DNA of 35,000 nt, from contig NC_135552.1 of assembly GCF_964340395.1 (NCBI RefSeq), positions 3,879,701 through 3,914,700 of the forward strand, read 5' to 3'. Below are positions 9,755 to 24,728 of the stretch, piece after piece; within the stretch, counting starts at the first letter, position 1; the number at the start of each line of letters is the position of its first letter. Below the pieces are notes generated by a model that saw only the letters and a list, made by a program, of their open reading frames with translations, was not told where the DNA came from and did not search any database. Source of the DNA: Glandiceps talaboti. Taxonomy: Eukaryota > Hemichordata > Enteropneusta > Spengelidae. The position numbers and the translations under genes are program-made.

Positions 9755-12700
9755 GTAAGTAACTCATTTACAAAACAGATTTATAACCATTTCAGTACGC
9801 AGAAATTGAGGTATGGAAATAACCCTGCCACCCAATTAGATTGACAGATATAGCAAGTGATTGTCTGTGCGACCTGACCTCGCCATTGTTACATGGTACT
9901 TGTTAATAGTTCATTGTTACGTACGACAGCACAACGAACAATTACTTTCAGATCGACTCGGGCGAATCGCCGGGTTGTGATCCAAGAAATGAGTTTTATC
10001 ACAGTGGTTATGTAAAATAGTATGTCAAAGTTGTTCGTATTGAATTGAAATCAGCCCTTTGTACATGTTCTCTACTTGATTTACTTATGGCCCCACATAT
10101 TACCCATAGTCTATGTTTGTATGGAGGTACAGGGTCCTTACCGCCATCATTTGGGGGTGAGCTCGATTAGTGAGCAAGTGCATAACGAGCGTGGCCATGG
10201 TCAATATTGTCAACAAACACGCCATCTTTGGATTGAGGTCAAAATAAGGTGAAACTGCAAGGGCGATTCTGGGCGATTCCAGCTATTGATACAATCTGAT
10301 TTCATGTAGTTCTCCCATGGTTGTCGTAACCATGGAGGTATAACGGGAAGCTCGATTACTGTGTAGGTGTCTTTGATGCCGACAACTTTACTGTGTAGAA
10401 CAGTAATTAATATTTTAAAAAATCGGAGTGTCTTAAATGTGACTGCACAGGCGCTTGTTAGCAGCACAACGTGCGTGCTCGTGACAGGTTCGGGATTATT
10501 ACAGAATCAATCTTCTGATGTGTATTGAAAAACACGCTCTAGTTACCTTTGGAAATGATTGCCTTTGTACCCTGAATACACAGAACTTTCAAAAAATGTC
10601 TAAATCGTGAGCAAGCGTGAAACTGACATGACAGGGCTGGGGATGGGGTTACATAACGTTCGCCAATACGTACATGTTTCGACCTAAACGACCGTACCAG
10701 TTGTTCTATACCGCTTCGTAAATTGTAACGTTGTTTGTTGTTATAAAGATTCATTTTACTTCATCATGAAATACATTGTAATTGTAGTATACATTCTTTT
10801 TGTGGTATGAGTATCATGACAAGTTCAGAACAACACGTGTACGTATGTAATACAGCAGGTCGACGTCAACATGTGCGCTAGTACAAGTAGTAGATGTAGT
10901 TGGAAATACGCGTTCACAATTTTCCTCACGTTTTTGTTCCTAAAGCTATTTTGCTCACGCTCACAGTATAGTGTACCATCTTATTTCAATTCTGACCAGT
11001 TTCACAATAGTGAATGCAACAAACTTTAGTTTGTTTTCGATTTACCTTTACCCGTTGCACATGGATCGCGTCCTACCATGGAAGTAAAACCCCTACTTCC
11101 ATGGTCCTACGTAGTACTACTACATCGTACACCATACATACGGCACGGCCATAACTTTAACGTGACGGCGGTGTACATATGTACGTGTGTACGCGGCTGA
11201 AGTCGCGGTTGTTGGAAAAAACACGAGCTATCAATTTCACTGGTAATAAGAAGGTGTATTTGACGCCGAAACACGTCGTAATGGACGTCAAAAGTCACGC
11301 CTGTCGTGCTGGTGATCTGCGCCCGTCAGGAGACTCGGCCCCCCAAAATACGTTAAACGATGAACTGAAGTCGGAAACAATACTACAAATCCTCACGGCA
11401 GCCCTTTCGAATCAACCGTTTTATTTTTGTGTGCCACGCCTGTGTGACTGACTGTGACAGTCTGACGTGGAAAATATTTCTGAGTACGATTATAAATTCT
11501 ATTTTTTTTTTACCGTTCTAGGTGAGATTTTTAGTTTTCCAAGTAATCTGTTTAGTCCTGGCTATTCTGTATCGACATTTACTACATCCCAGTAAAGTTA
11601 CCCCAACAACTAGACACATCGTTGCAACTGCATTAGGATTATACATAGGAGTGTATAACTACTCATGGTAAGTTATGCAACTGAGAAATATTTTCATCAA
11701 ATAACCAAAAGATATATTCATTTTAAATCGGTCAGTAATATTTATAAAAAGGCCTTGTATCTATTAATTAATGGTCAATATTATTCATTGGTGGTGGAGT
11801 GACAAAAGCTCGGTTTTGGATCTGTCGCCATGTTAAAACTGCAATAGTTTGCAATTTTGTGCTTTAATTTTTTGAACAGACAACTACAATCTGTTCACTG
11901 AAATTAAAGTGTAGATGTTTTTTATTTTATTTATTCTGTTGTAAACAATAATATCCTTTGAGGACTAATAATTAGTACAGTAACACGTTGAAAATGTGAT
12001 GTTGAGGGCGCTGGTTTTAGGGTGTGGACCCATAAATCAATTTTACTTTATTTGCAGTAACTATCATGTTACCTATGTAAAGGCTACACAAATTACATTC
12101 ACCCACAGGTGATTCATTTGTATTCAGGGTGTTCAATATTACAATTAAGTTAGTTTATTTAACAAAGCATTACAAATTCCAGTTGCACCTAGTGCAGCTC
12201 TAAGTCCCAACTTGCTACAAGAATATAACTAAAAAAAATGGCAGTGCATCAAAATATGTCGTTACAAAAGGTAGAATGTATACATATTGTACCAATAACA
12301 ATCAAAGTAGAATCATAGAAAAAAGATATATACATCGTCAAAAGTAATCTATGATAGATTTAGCAATATATTCATCATCTATAGTAAATCCGTGAATAGT
12401 TTCATCAGGTTGGACAATATCTTGAGAAAAATAGTTATATTTCACAACCAAGGTAATTTTTCATACCAGAGAACGTTGACGTTTCGACTACCATCGGCAG
12501 CCATCTTCAGAACTGTTTGCCTCGTAGTGGTATCGGCGATTTTTGTTAGCAACCTGATTACCGTGTGGACTGGTCTACTTTCGCCGATACCACTACGAGG
12601 CAAACAGTTCTGAAGATGGCTGCCGATGGTAGTCGAAACGTCAACATTCTCTGGTATGAAAAATTACCTTGGTTGTGAAATATAACTATCTATAGTAAAA

Positions 12701-15700
12701 TTATAGATCCCAGAGTTAAACAATCAGGTCAGTGTCTATGGTAGATTTAGCAACTCAACTATGTGAAGCATACATGTAGATACATTCATAATTGATATGA
12801 GACTGTAGACTAGTCCCCTTAGGCACTTTTAATTATAGTTTTTAATTATTTACTATTAACTTTTAATTATTAGCTCTACTATTTATCATTTTTGTTAGCA
12901 CAACTGAAGTTCTAGGTCAAGTAAACAAACTTATATTTCTGAGATTAAACCTGACCAAAAACTTTACTTTTAGTTGCTAATTAATCAATAATTAATAATC
13001 ATATCGTCAATATGGAAATGAGGTCTACAATAGTGACATATTTGAGAAAAAACTCCAGAATTACTGGGTGGCTTATTCTTAAATTTGGTTGGAATGTTTT
13101 CATAGGTATTTTGAGTTTATTATTCAACACAAACAAAAGGACTCAAGGTTAGAATTGTTCATATGCAAATTAGGTTTTAAAATGAGATTTTTGTTAGCAA
13201 ATGCTTAAATTCAAAAACAAACTCATGTACTAAACTGCTGGTCTGTCCCTTGTAGATCAAAACATTTAGGCCATGCCTAGAACTTGTGATTAGAATAGAA
13301 GTTCAACTAGAGGTCATTATGCAAATTAGCAACATAGTTTGTGCTTGTGATCATGATGACAAAAGACTGTTGTTATGGTGATACTTGCCAATTGTTTTCA
13401 CTTGATAAAATGCCAGGCTATTATATGGCTATTGACATAACATTAGGTGACATTGAAAGGGTGACATCATGGTCATTTTGGCACCCTTTACAGCATGATT
13501 ATATTTGATTGGAGCCAACCAAATCTGGTTGGACCATAGGGGCTTGAAATTGGTCATATTTGTTTACAAATAGTTAATTTATTGTTTACATTCTTTCTTT
13601 CCAACAGTTTATTTTTGTTTGCTCTTTTAAAAATATCTTTTCCCTACAAGGTGCCATGTAATAAAGTGATAATTTGAAAACCTGGTATTTTTTTTTCTAA
13701 ATCAATTTTAATTTGTTCTTTTGTTTGTTTAATAAACCACCTTTACTATAGGATGACTGATGACCTTATTAATTATTATGAGCTACATTGTAGTTCTACT
13801 GAGCACCCATAACCTCTGACCCTTTCCTGTCCCATGGACCATTGATAATCTTTTACCATGATGAGTGGGGACGAGGAAGAGTCAACGGTTGATGGTGCTC
13901 AGTAGAACTAACTCATAAATAATTAAGGTCGTCAGTCATCGTATAGTAAAGGTGGTTTATTAAACCAACAAATGAACGAGTTAAAATTGATTTAGAAAAA
14001 ACACACTAGATTTTCAAATCATCACTTTATTACATGGAACCTTGTAGGGAAAAGATATTTTTTTTATTTAAAGAGCAAAATAAAAGGTAACAAACAAAAA
14101 ACAATTGTTGTAAAGAAAGAAAGAATGTAAACAATAAACAGAAACAACTATTTGTGAACAAATATGACCAATTTCAAGCCCCTGTGGTTGGACTGTGCAG
14201 GAGATATTGGGCTTTTTAGTACAGTCATGATTTAGAAACCTGATAGGACTTAAACAACATGACATACATGTATCTTACAGTCTATTCAATCTCCAACTAT
14301 ACTCACCCACACTTGGATCATGTACAAAATAAGTAACCACAATTTCAAGCTCTTACATTTAATGATATAGACCTTTACTTTTACACTAGTATAGTAAACC
14401 TTCCACTTGTAGTGTATAACTTGAAAGTTAACCTTTGTGTCTGATTTATTTCACCTTAATCACAGGTCAGTATGTCACTTACTTCTCCAATCAACTGTGG
14501 CGTATATTATTATGAAAGTTATTGATCCGAAGAGAAGTATGCCTCAAGTTGTCTTCCTGTTTGCTATGGGTTATCTGTGTGTAGTACAACTACGGAAAGC
14601 ACTAGCAAATGATTTAACAAGTGCCGACTATTCAACGTAAGATGATTTTTTTATGGTACAACAAAATATAGTACATTTCAGTTTCAAGATTGGTTAAACA
14701 TGAACTTTTAGAAAGAAAAACCCCTGAAATGTCTTGTACTATATTTTTTTCTATAATTGTTTGACTTTACCGAACAACACAGGTTTTACCCGGGTACTCC
14801 TGTTTCCTCTTGCACTAGCACTGAACCTAAGGAGCCTGTAAATGGTACTAGCTCCCGTTGAATATCCTGGAAATAAATACATAATAAATATGTAATTTTA
14901 TGTACTAGAAATAATAGAATGTAATACTGCGTAAACTAAGCTGTCAATCTATTAAAAGGTGGAGCTCATTGCCACCTGTGTGGTTGTTGTTAGCACCTCA
15001 ACATCCTTATCTTGAATATGAATTATAATAAATAGTGATGGATTTTCATTACAAGTAACAATCATGTTTTGTTCAAACTTGTATTTACCATGCATAAATA
15101 TCAATTTTCTATAACAACGTACGCATTCCCAAGATATTCACACATCCACACATACCAAATTTATTACCAAAATCACCAGCTGCTCATTTTTTGATAGATT
15201 TCATAGTGGAATCATGCATTGTTTACTGTATGCATTCAAGTTTGACAATAACTCCCATGAAGTTAGGGGGGCCTTTTATACCCCTGCCTCACTTTAAAAT
15301 AGACTACATCACACAGACAAGGAAGAAACAGATCAGCAATGGGTATTGTTCTGAAGTGTTAGTAGGGGAATTATGAGCTCGGTCATTGTCTCTGATAGGC
15401 TGCAAGGGTCTCTTTTGTTGCAAACAAATGCTGAAAGTTACCGAGTGACACACGAGTTCCTCAACAGGAACCATTGTAGCAACACTACATCATCGGTAAA
15501 GGTCAAAGGGCCAAATGCATCATGTTTAAAAGTGGAAGCAGACATTTTTGCAAAAGCAGTTTGAAAATCAAGCGTGATTTAGTTGAGTTATTGCCTTTTA
15601 AAACTTATTTGTTAGGAACGGTCAAATTTATGATTATATAAATAATAATGAGCATATTTGACTGAAAAATGCAGAAATATAGAAAATCTTGCACTGTATG

Positions 15701-18700
15701 ACAAAATCTCACAATAGGTCAAGTTGTGTTCTATGGCTTTGTAGTAAATCAAGCCACAGGATTTTCATCATGCCCACTGGGATTTTTATCGGAAAAGTAG
15801 ATACTTCATTCCGTAGTCGTAACATATCTGACTTTTACATGAAGCCCATGTCATGTATAAACTGTTGGTATGTTCAAATTTCTCACAACTTTCGTCAGTC
15901 GAACGGCATCAAATGCATGTATTTTTGGTCCATTGAAATTATAACAATTTTGTTGATGATAAGGGAATACTCACTATCTGTTCACAGCAATGTAGAGACA
16001 AGTGGAAACCCGGGAGTGGAAACAATGTGTTTTTCTATACGTAGGGATTATATTTACATGTATTCCTTATACCAATAAAATATTCCGGTAGAATAATAAT
16101 AAACATCTTATATGGTTATAGTTGTTTGTTAATTTATGCAAGAACATGTTGTTGAACCCATGCAGATTCACACATTTTAAAGTTATTTCCATGACAATGT
16201 AGAGCAATGTTTACTCCAGACTACAATGTAATGTTTACTACTAGTACTGTTTGGACATTGGGAGAGGGTCCGTTGCTGATCTGTCTCTTCCTTGTCTGGA
16301 ATAGACACAAACTAAACCTAGGATATGGTTGATTATGCAAATGGGATAATGGTGCCTTGGTTGTGTGGATGTAGTCACCATGTAATCAAGACAGTGTAAA
16401 CTCTGGAAGTCTCCAACATGTACACTGTAAGATCAAGGGTAGTCATCAGATATACTACCCTACTGTGAGTACACTAAACTAACGTCAATTCAATAGCTTA
16501 TTTTAACATAATATGTTGCAAAAAATAGTGTTAGTTCATGTCTATCTTAGTTAGTTGAAAGCTTGGCTTCCACTGCTGTATTTGCACATCACTGATACTC
16601 AGTGATAGACATGTAACATATGCATTTTGGCAATGTAGATAAATTATTGAATGACATGATTTTTTGGTACACCAGGACCTAAAAATTGTTATTGATGTAA
16701 GGATTGTAGAGATTCTATCATGAAAACATTGCTAATGCTATATGGTTATTTTATACCCAATTTCAAAATAACGATTGACATAAACATGTAATACAGGATG
16801 AGTTTCGTGCATATATTTATTGAGATAAGAAATGGTGTCACAAGTAAGACACTATGTGATTTTATACATTGTTACTAAATCAGAACGTTCATGATGTGTT
16901 CTCATAAATTTTCTCATTAACAATCTGTGTTGTGTTGTGCTTCTATATCTGAATTCTGATTTCATCATTGACTGCACTATAGCTACTAATGATGTTATTG
17001 GCTATCTACCAAATGTTAGCTGTTTAAAACAAACAGTCTATATGTATACATGTATGCTGAGGGTGTCATGGCAGTCCTGCTCACAGATGGAGTATTAGTC
17101 AGCACTTGATTCTCAGTATAAATTCCCAATCTACTCCACAGATAAACAAGACTCTAGGGGTCAGGGATGTTTGCCTCAAAGTAACCATCAAAGATAGGCT
17201 GAATTGTTTGCATACTCCTGATGAAATAAAGCCATGATCAAAGACTGACATGAATTTTTATTTTTTTACCCTGACAGTTCTATGATGATAATTACACAGA
17301 GAATTACAGATCTTGCATACAGCATACATGATGGTATGTATTATTGTCACTTGTCTGTGATTATTGTACAAAGCAATGTTTAAACTATCATTCAGGGTTC
17401 AAAGGTCACCACAAACAAGATATGAGTCATGCTTGATTTTTTTCAGATGATAGTAAGGTCATAGCCACACAACAGACTCACCACATCCGTCATGAATAGT
17501 GTACTGCTTGTATGTATGTATGTATGTATGTATGTATGTATGTATGTATGTCAGTCAGCCAGCCATCTCTCATCCATCCATCAATCAATCAATGAATCAA
17601 TCAGTGTGTCTATATGCATGCATGCCATCTCTATTGTTTCCTCAAAGAACAGTACCAGTAATTGTGAGAGAGATTTAATTTAATATTAATTTGAGTTATT
17701 ATCAACTATAAATTAGAACTCCACATTTACACAATGTAATTATGTGAGATGCCAAGGAATCAGCTGATTCCCTCCAACGTTTACACCCTCAATGTCCAAA
17801 ACAGTCATACATTTGTATCATACATTACAATCAATCAATCTCTATTGCATAACAACATGTAAGCATGGTAAAGCATACAAAAATAGCACACAGAAATAAA
17901 GTGAATACAACACAGTAATGGAGGACTGTTTACAATGCACATAAAAAAATATTTAATTTGTCATTTAAGGAATGAAAATTTGAATTATTTAATGACAAAG
18001 AGATAATGAGAACAAAGAATTAAATGATGAAATTTATCTTCTACCGATATTTTGACAGAATTTTTAATTACATTACATTGTATAATATGTCATTACAGAA
18101 TGTCATAGGTGTTCAGTGATGTTTGTTTATAATAGTATTTATTCCCCCATTATAACATATCAAACCATTCTCATACCTAATTTTCAGGATCAAGAGATGA
18201 GTCAAAACTGAACCCAAAGCAGAAAGAATTAGCAGTAAGGTGAGCTTTCATGTCATTCATAGTTATTATTATTAGCCCCAAAGGGCACAGACTGGAGGGG
18301 GTTACAGTGGGTTCTGTATGTGTGTGCGTTCACCTTCATATCTCTGGCATGCCCCTACCTATTTCAACCAAACCTGTCACAAAGGTAACATGCTATGTCA
18401 GGCGTATGCATGTCACTTTGTTTTACGACCGAATCAAATATAACCGAATGGTGGCCATATTTGTTGTTAAATTTCAAAATATGCATAACTTTGGAGCTAT
18501 ACATGTATGTACATGTATAGTGACCCCATTCAAGTGTCTACAACCCATATTATCAAACATGAGGTTTCTTTTAAGACCTTGAACTTTGACCTTGAAAGTC
18601 TTCTCCAAGGTCAAATAGCCAAGTTTGGGTTATCTTGGTAGCTTTTTGAATCAAACATTTCAAGCGGTAATATTTTAATCTTGACTTAATTGGGTTTGAC

Positions 18701-21700
18701 CCTGTGAGGCATATGCAAATCACTTAATTTCATGACATTGACTTGTATAGCAAAATTGTCAACTGAAGGCTTGTTATTCTGGTTTTTAAAGGCCCAGTAA
18801 CTTTTGTAGACAGTAAGATACACTGTGTTGTTTAGCCCTATCAGGCTTCTAAACCAGTGAGTGGTAGCTGATAGTGTACCTTGCACTTTACAAATTACAG
18901 AGTAAACTTTCTGGTATATTTATTTATTTTTGCCTGTTGAAAATTACCAACATTTTTACTTGAAACAGTTCCCAATTCTTCTGACATATATATGGCTAGA
19001 GGATAATATTTATATCTGAGACAACCAATACAACAACCAATCACCGTGATTGTAACACTGTCAAGGAAAACAAGTGTTGAATTTCCACGTGTTTGAACAA
19101 AAGTATCATTAGTACATCGTCCATAAAATAGCTCCATAATCTATACAACCTCTTTCATACCCACAAATGTAATGCAGAATGTAGAATTATCGCAATGATT
19201 GCTGCATAAAGTCTTGGTGTGTGTGTTTACCAGAATGTCCCGTCAGGAGTATTTTGGGAATGCCAAGAATGTTTTCAGCATTGATTAAAAATCTCATGCA
19301 GGTGATATTTCTATCTTGTTTCTCATGTCACAAGTGACATCAAGTCATAACTGTGACACTCCCTTAAGTCCATCTGCAAAAGAAAATTTTTGCAGAGCAG
19401 TGGACTTTTGTGGTATGATTAGTAAGGTTAATGACTATGGACAAAAGATTCGAACATTTTGAAGATTTAAATTGTCATTTTATCAACAATTGCAATCAGT
19501 CGAAGAGTCTTTTATATGTTTTGAGTTCTTAATAACCAATATCAAATAGTGAAAAATCATGCTAATAAAATTAATATATTGGCCATAATATTTCTTACAG
19601 ATGGCATATGTAGATTTATAATGTTTCTCTATTTCTTACACAATAGGCGCTTTCCTACAGTTTTAGAATACTACAGTTACATATTCCACTTTCAAGCACT
19701 CCTGGTTGGCCCCTTTTGTTTTTATAAGCACTACATGGAATATGTGGATGGTAAAAATTTACTTACCACTACAAGTGAAGACAAATATGGCAAACCGGTA
19801 GTCGCTTATAAGGAACCTTCAGCTATGGTAAGTTGAATCACTTTGATGAGGAAGAATATGGAGCAACATACAGGAATAAATCATGCCCTCTACGACTGCT
19901 ATCTACGACAAATTGTTAGTGTTAAGATATCTACATTTACAAGTTGTCATATTTTGAACACACCAAGTGGTAATTGTGATCATTGATAGCTTGTACATTT
20001 GGGTGTGGGTTGGGGACGTGTTGGGGTGTAGTGCAATTCTGTAAAATAGGTATTGATTCAATACTTTTCATGAAATTTGCAGATCATGGAAAAATCTAAT
20101 TTTAATTTCTGTTGAATGTGATGTTTCACTTTATTTATATTCATTTTATCATGAAATTATTTACACCAATTGCACTGGGACTCAGTTCTGTTTTGTCACA
20201 AGTATTGAAATAAATAAATTTTGATAAATTGTCAATTCACCTTAGGACAGAATAGAGTCCAGGTTGTATCTTGCTAGATAAAGAAAATTGTTTATAGCTC
20301 AATGTGATATCGTTATTATAGTTCTTTGAAGCTGCTTTGTAGGTATACATCAGTTTCCATCTCATTTGAGTGACGTGCCTCTTTGCAACTCAGCTTTACC
20401 TATGAACTGTACAATATTTTACCCATAATTCTCTGATTTGTATGCGTAGGTGTTTGGAACGGTACCTTATTTTATAACTTCCAAAAATAACAAATATTTC
20501 TTAACATTTAAAGCAGAAGAATTAACCCACAATTTATTTGAAGAATATGTTCCAAAAGTATCAAAAAGAAAGTTGCAAGTTTTGCATCAAAATTGAAACA
20601 CATGCTTTGAATGAAATACTTTTCAACATCACGTTATCACCAACTTGGGTAGTCTGTGTTTATAGAAAGTTTGATAATGTAGATTTCTATATTTAGAGAA
20701 ATTAATATCGTTGATGAAGTCATAAAAGGTGCATATATTTTCCTTAGTTTTCTTACAAATATTCTGCATGAGTTTCAAGAAAGTCTGTTGACAAATTTAT
20801 AAAAATATTATCTCTTTTTACAAGAAATCATAATTTCATTGATATCTGAACTGATGAAAATGGATATTCAGAAATTCATCAGTGACAACTGAATTATACG
20901 ATTCAAAAATGATGAAATTTTTTTCTCAAAACACTACAGTAGCTCAGACCAACAATCGACAACAGTTTGGTGATCTGAGACACTGGTGAGGTTTGTCTGA
21001 ATTGAAGAAGCTTCTGTGTGGGAGTAGAAGTTGTTGGTTAAATATTGTACCATGTCACTTCACTTATTTTCTTTCTCTTTTGCATATTATTCCTGTTAGG
21101 CAGCAGTACTTGGAAAAGTAGTGTGTTCTGTTGGCATGATGGGGATTGTGTTAGTTGCTGGTCGCAAGTTTCCAATTTTTGGCAATGCAAGTAAGTAAAT
21201 TTTTAATGCAATCTAGATTTAATCATAGACCCTACATGAAACGTGTAGGGTCTATGATTTAATACACAGTCGTATACCAAAACTGGACCCATGGTCCTTG
21301 ATGTAGTGTTTTATTATCAAGTTTTGAGCATAAATATACCATATTCCTGTTATCAAAAGATATAAGATTGTAAAGTTCATCCTCAAGGGATTTTAATCAA
21401 AAGCAAATTTTTGATTCAGTTAGGGCATGAAGGTATTAGCCAATATATCCCTTGTAGAGGGCTAATGTTTTCTATAGCGTGGGTCAGTTTGTTTCTATCC
21501 ATTCATAATTACAAGCACTGCATTGCTTCTTTCTAACAGTTAATTCTTGGAATATTTGATTAAACTGTACTGATTTAATGTGTCCTTTACTTTAAAGTGA
21601 ATAAAAACTCTCATTAACTGTTAATAGTTTAACAAACTCTCTACAAGTCAACAAACAACGTTCTCATTTTTATTACTACAGGCGATGAAGTGGTCAATTC

Positions 21701-24695
21701 ATCATTTTTATACCGTGCCATGTATTTAGTATTGTCAGTGAAAGTGTGTGAAATGAGATATGTCCTAGCCTGGCTACTTGGTATGTATTTGTGTATCTTT
21801 TGTTTTCCATTTGTATCCATGACTACCGCACAATTCTGTTTTCATAAACAAAACTCTCATGGTTTTATGACAAGTTTGCCTAGTCCTGGAGGTCATGATA
21901 TCTCACCGCTACAGTGTTGTTTTAATTACGTATATATATATTCTTAATATGAACATGTGATTTTCTTTCAACAGTTAATTCAGACTATCCTAAGATACAA
22001 GTACTTCATTTGTCAATTTGACTTTGCAAATAAAATGACTGTTTTATTCCCTCCCAGTTGATGCAATATGCAATGCTTCAGGACTTGGATTCAATGGATA
22101 TGATAGCAATGGTAAACCGAAATGGGACCTTGTAACAAATGTCCATTATCTGTCATATTTGGTAAGTAATTATCATTTTCATTGCCTTTAAATACCATAA
22201 ATTACATTTTGATGGAGTTATTGATTGATGAGCCATAAAATAATGTACATGTACATTTCTGTACTCTTTGCAGTGGATGTTTTGATGTCACTTTGATTGT
22301 ATGAATGAATATATCATATAATCTTTAGATTAATGTAGGCATTGGTTTTCATTGATATATCCAGTTGACCATTATTTAATGTACTTATTTAATGTGCTTA
22401 GCTATTAAAGATGACGTAACTTTTCAACCAATACAATACTGAATACACTGCTGTGGCTTAAATTGGCATCTACAATTGTCTTTGAAGGATAAATAGATCT
22501 CATTACCCAGTTCATTCATTTCTGAAGGAGAGATTCAGGCTCATTTCATCCTGGGGCTGTAAAATTAGAGGACACCTTCTTTGTTAAATGACTGCTGAGA
22601 CTGACAATGAATGTTTGTTCTACCACCATTAAACTCAATTTTGTATTTTTCTTCAAAATTTGCACCATACCACAACACTCTGGTAGTGTGTGTAGCGTGG
22701 TAAAGATTCTAGTTGTAGTCATCATTATGGATAGTTGCTGAAAATAACAACTGATCTTGAAATATTTGAACAGATATTGTGAAACAAAAGTTAACAATAA
22801 CAAAGATTATTAAACTATTTAAAACATGTTGATGACCATTGCAAGATCAGGAGCTTTGTCTAGCAAGACTTCTAATGTCTTGACAAATTGATTGGTTTAG
22901 TGTCCGAAATCCAAAATCAGATATTGGGCATCCTAATTGTAATATTGTTATGTCAACAAACATTTTTTTATACATATTATCTTGTATCACAATTTAGAGA
23001 GCCAAAAGTTTCAAAGATAACGTTGACAACTGGAACATAGGGACGGCTAGATGGTTGAAGCGTGTGTGTTACGACCGTGTACCATTCTTAAAAGAAATGT
23101 TTACATTCTTGTTATCTGCCATGTGGCATGGGTTCTACTTTTCATATTATTGGTGCGTGACTACACTAACCCCCTTGGTATTGGCATCCAGAAAGGTAGG
23201 CAGATACTTATGTCAAGTTGTTAACAACTGTATACATGTATAATGTATGTAAACTGAAATTTACTTGTAATAAGCATCTGGGATTTTAGTATTCATTGGT
23301 ATTACTAATAATAGCTTCACACTTCAGTAGTACAAATGTAAGAAGATTCCAGCTGGTATTTGTATACTCATTAACTGGTTATAACTTTTATAAAGACATT
23401 CTAATCCCAGTACAATTTGTAGTATTTTTGCTTAGATTGTCAGACCCCGGTAACTGAAAGGGGGAAAGGGATAAAAGTTGCATAGTTTCCCATACAATTT
23501 ACCTTAATTTTGTTTGTAAACCTCAGTAAAGCTACCAGGGAAACCTGGTAGATTTTACATGCTAATACCACCTTTAACAAAAACACTGCTGTAGTTCAAG
23601 TTTGATTGGATATTATTTGGACAGATTGTTTTTGCTAAGGGCGGTAAGTAGGTAAAATCTACTGGGGTTTCCATGTCATTTTACCTGGGTTCCCAAACAA
23701 AATAACTATAGACACTATGGGGGAACACTGCCATTTTTTACCCCTTTCCCCATTCTATTATCGGGGTTCCCCAACCTTAGCAAAAATACCGAGAAAAGTT
23801 TGTTGTGACACCTACAATGTTCTTATTTATGATTTTGCATTCTTAGAGATACACAGGTATTAAAGTAGCAATTAAGAAAAAAGTCGAGACAAACTTAAAA
23901 AGTTTCTGCCTTTAGCACATTTGTGTTGATTACCAGTATCAACTTATATATAGCCCAGTAACTTACACAACTTTGAAATCTTGCAAAGAACCTCGACTGC
24001 ACTAGATATTTGTTAAGCCATTTTGGGGATTTCCAGCAAAGGTTTATAGAAAAAGTCTGTTGATGCTCAGACCTCTATAGTGGTCTTAGGTTGATACCCT
24101 ATTCTCTTTGTCTGGACATTTTTTGAATTAGTCAAATAAAAATATGATAGCCCATCATGGACAACCTTTGACAATTCACTTTGTGACTTTTGACTTTTGA
24201 TTGCAGGTTCGACGTAATATCCGTCCATACTTCCTGCAAAGTAGTCAAATGAAGACAGCCTATGATTTGATGACGTGGTTTGTCACATCATTCTCTACTC
24301 CATATTTTACAGTGTCATTCCCACTTTATACATATCAACGCATCATAACATTCTACAGGTAGGTAGATAAAAATGGCAACCAGCAATTTTTAGCTACACT
24401 TTCACATTTTTAAAAATAACATACAAACTAATGCATGGTAGCTACAGAGGTGACATATTTGACACATATCAATGCATCATAACATTGTGCAGGTAGGTAG
24501 GTACTAGTAGTTAAAAATGGCAACCAGCAATTTTTATCAACTCTTTCACATGGTAGCTAGAGAGATGACATACTGAGAAATCAATGCATCATAATATTCT
24601 ACAGATGGGTGCTAGTAGTTAAAAAAAATGGCAACCAGCAATTTTTAGCACAACTGAACCGAGGTTCAGTAGTGCTATAGCCATGGTGAAATGTT

Positions 24696-24728
<33 letters not shown>

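Noticed and set aside
12600-12650. Hammerhead ribozyme in the intron 2 foldback
   Set aside because: CTGAAGA and CGAAAC are present, but the intervening stem does not join the core cleanly (an extra TG/C internal loop). Kept only as a check in the foldback finding.
15689-16078. 129-codon open frame in intron 3
   Set aside because: No recognisable domain, no splice context, and it sits within a gene on the same strand; likely chance.
15317-16300. Possible inverted repeat in intron 3 (CAGACAAGGAAGA...CAGATCAGCAA at both ends)
   Set aside because: Similarity covers only about 27 bp and does not extend inward or outward.
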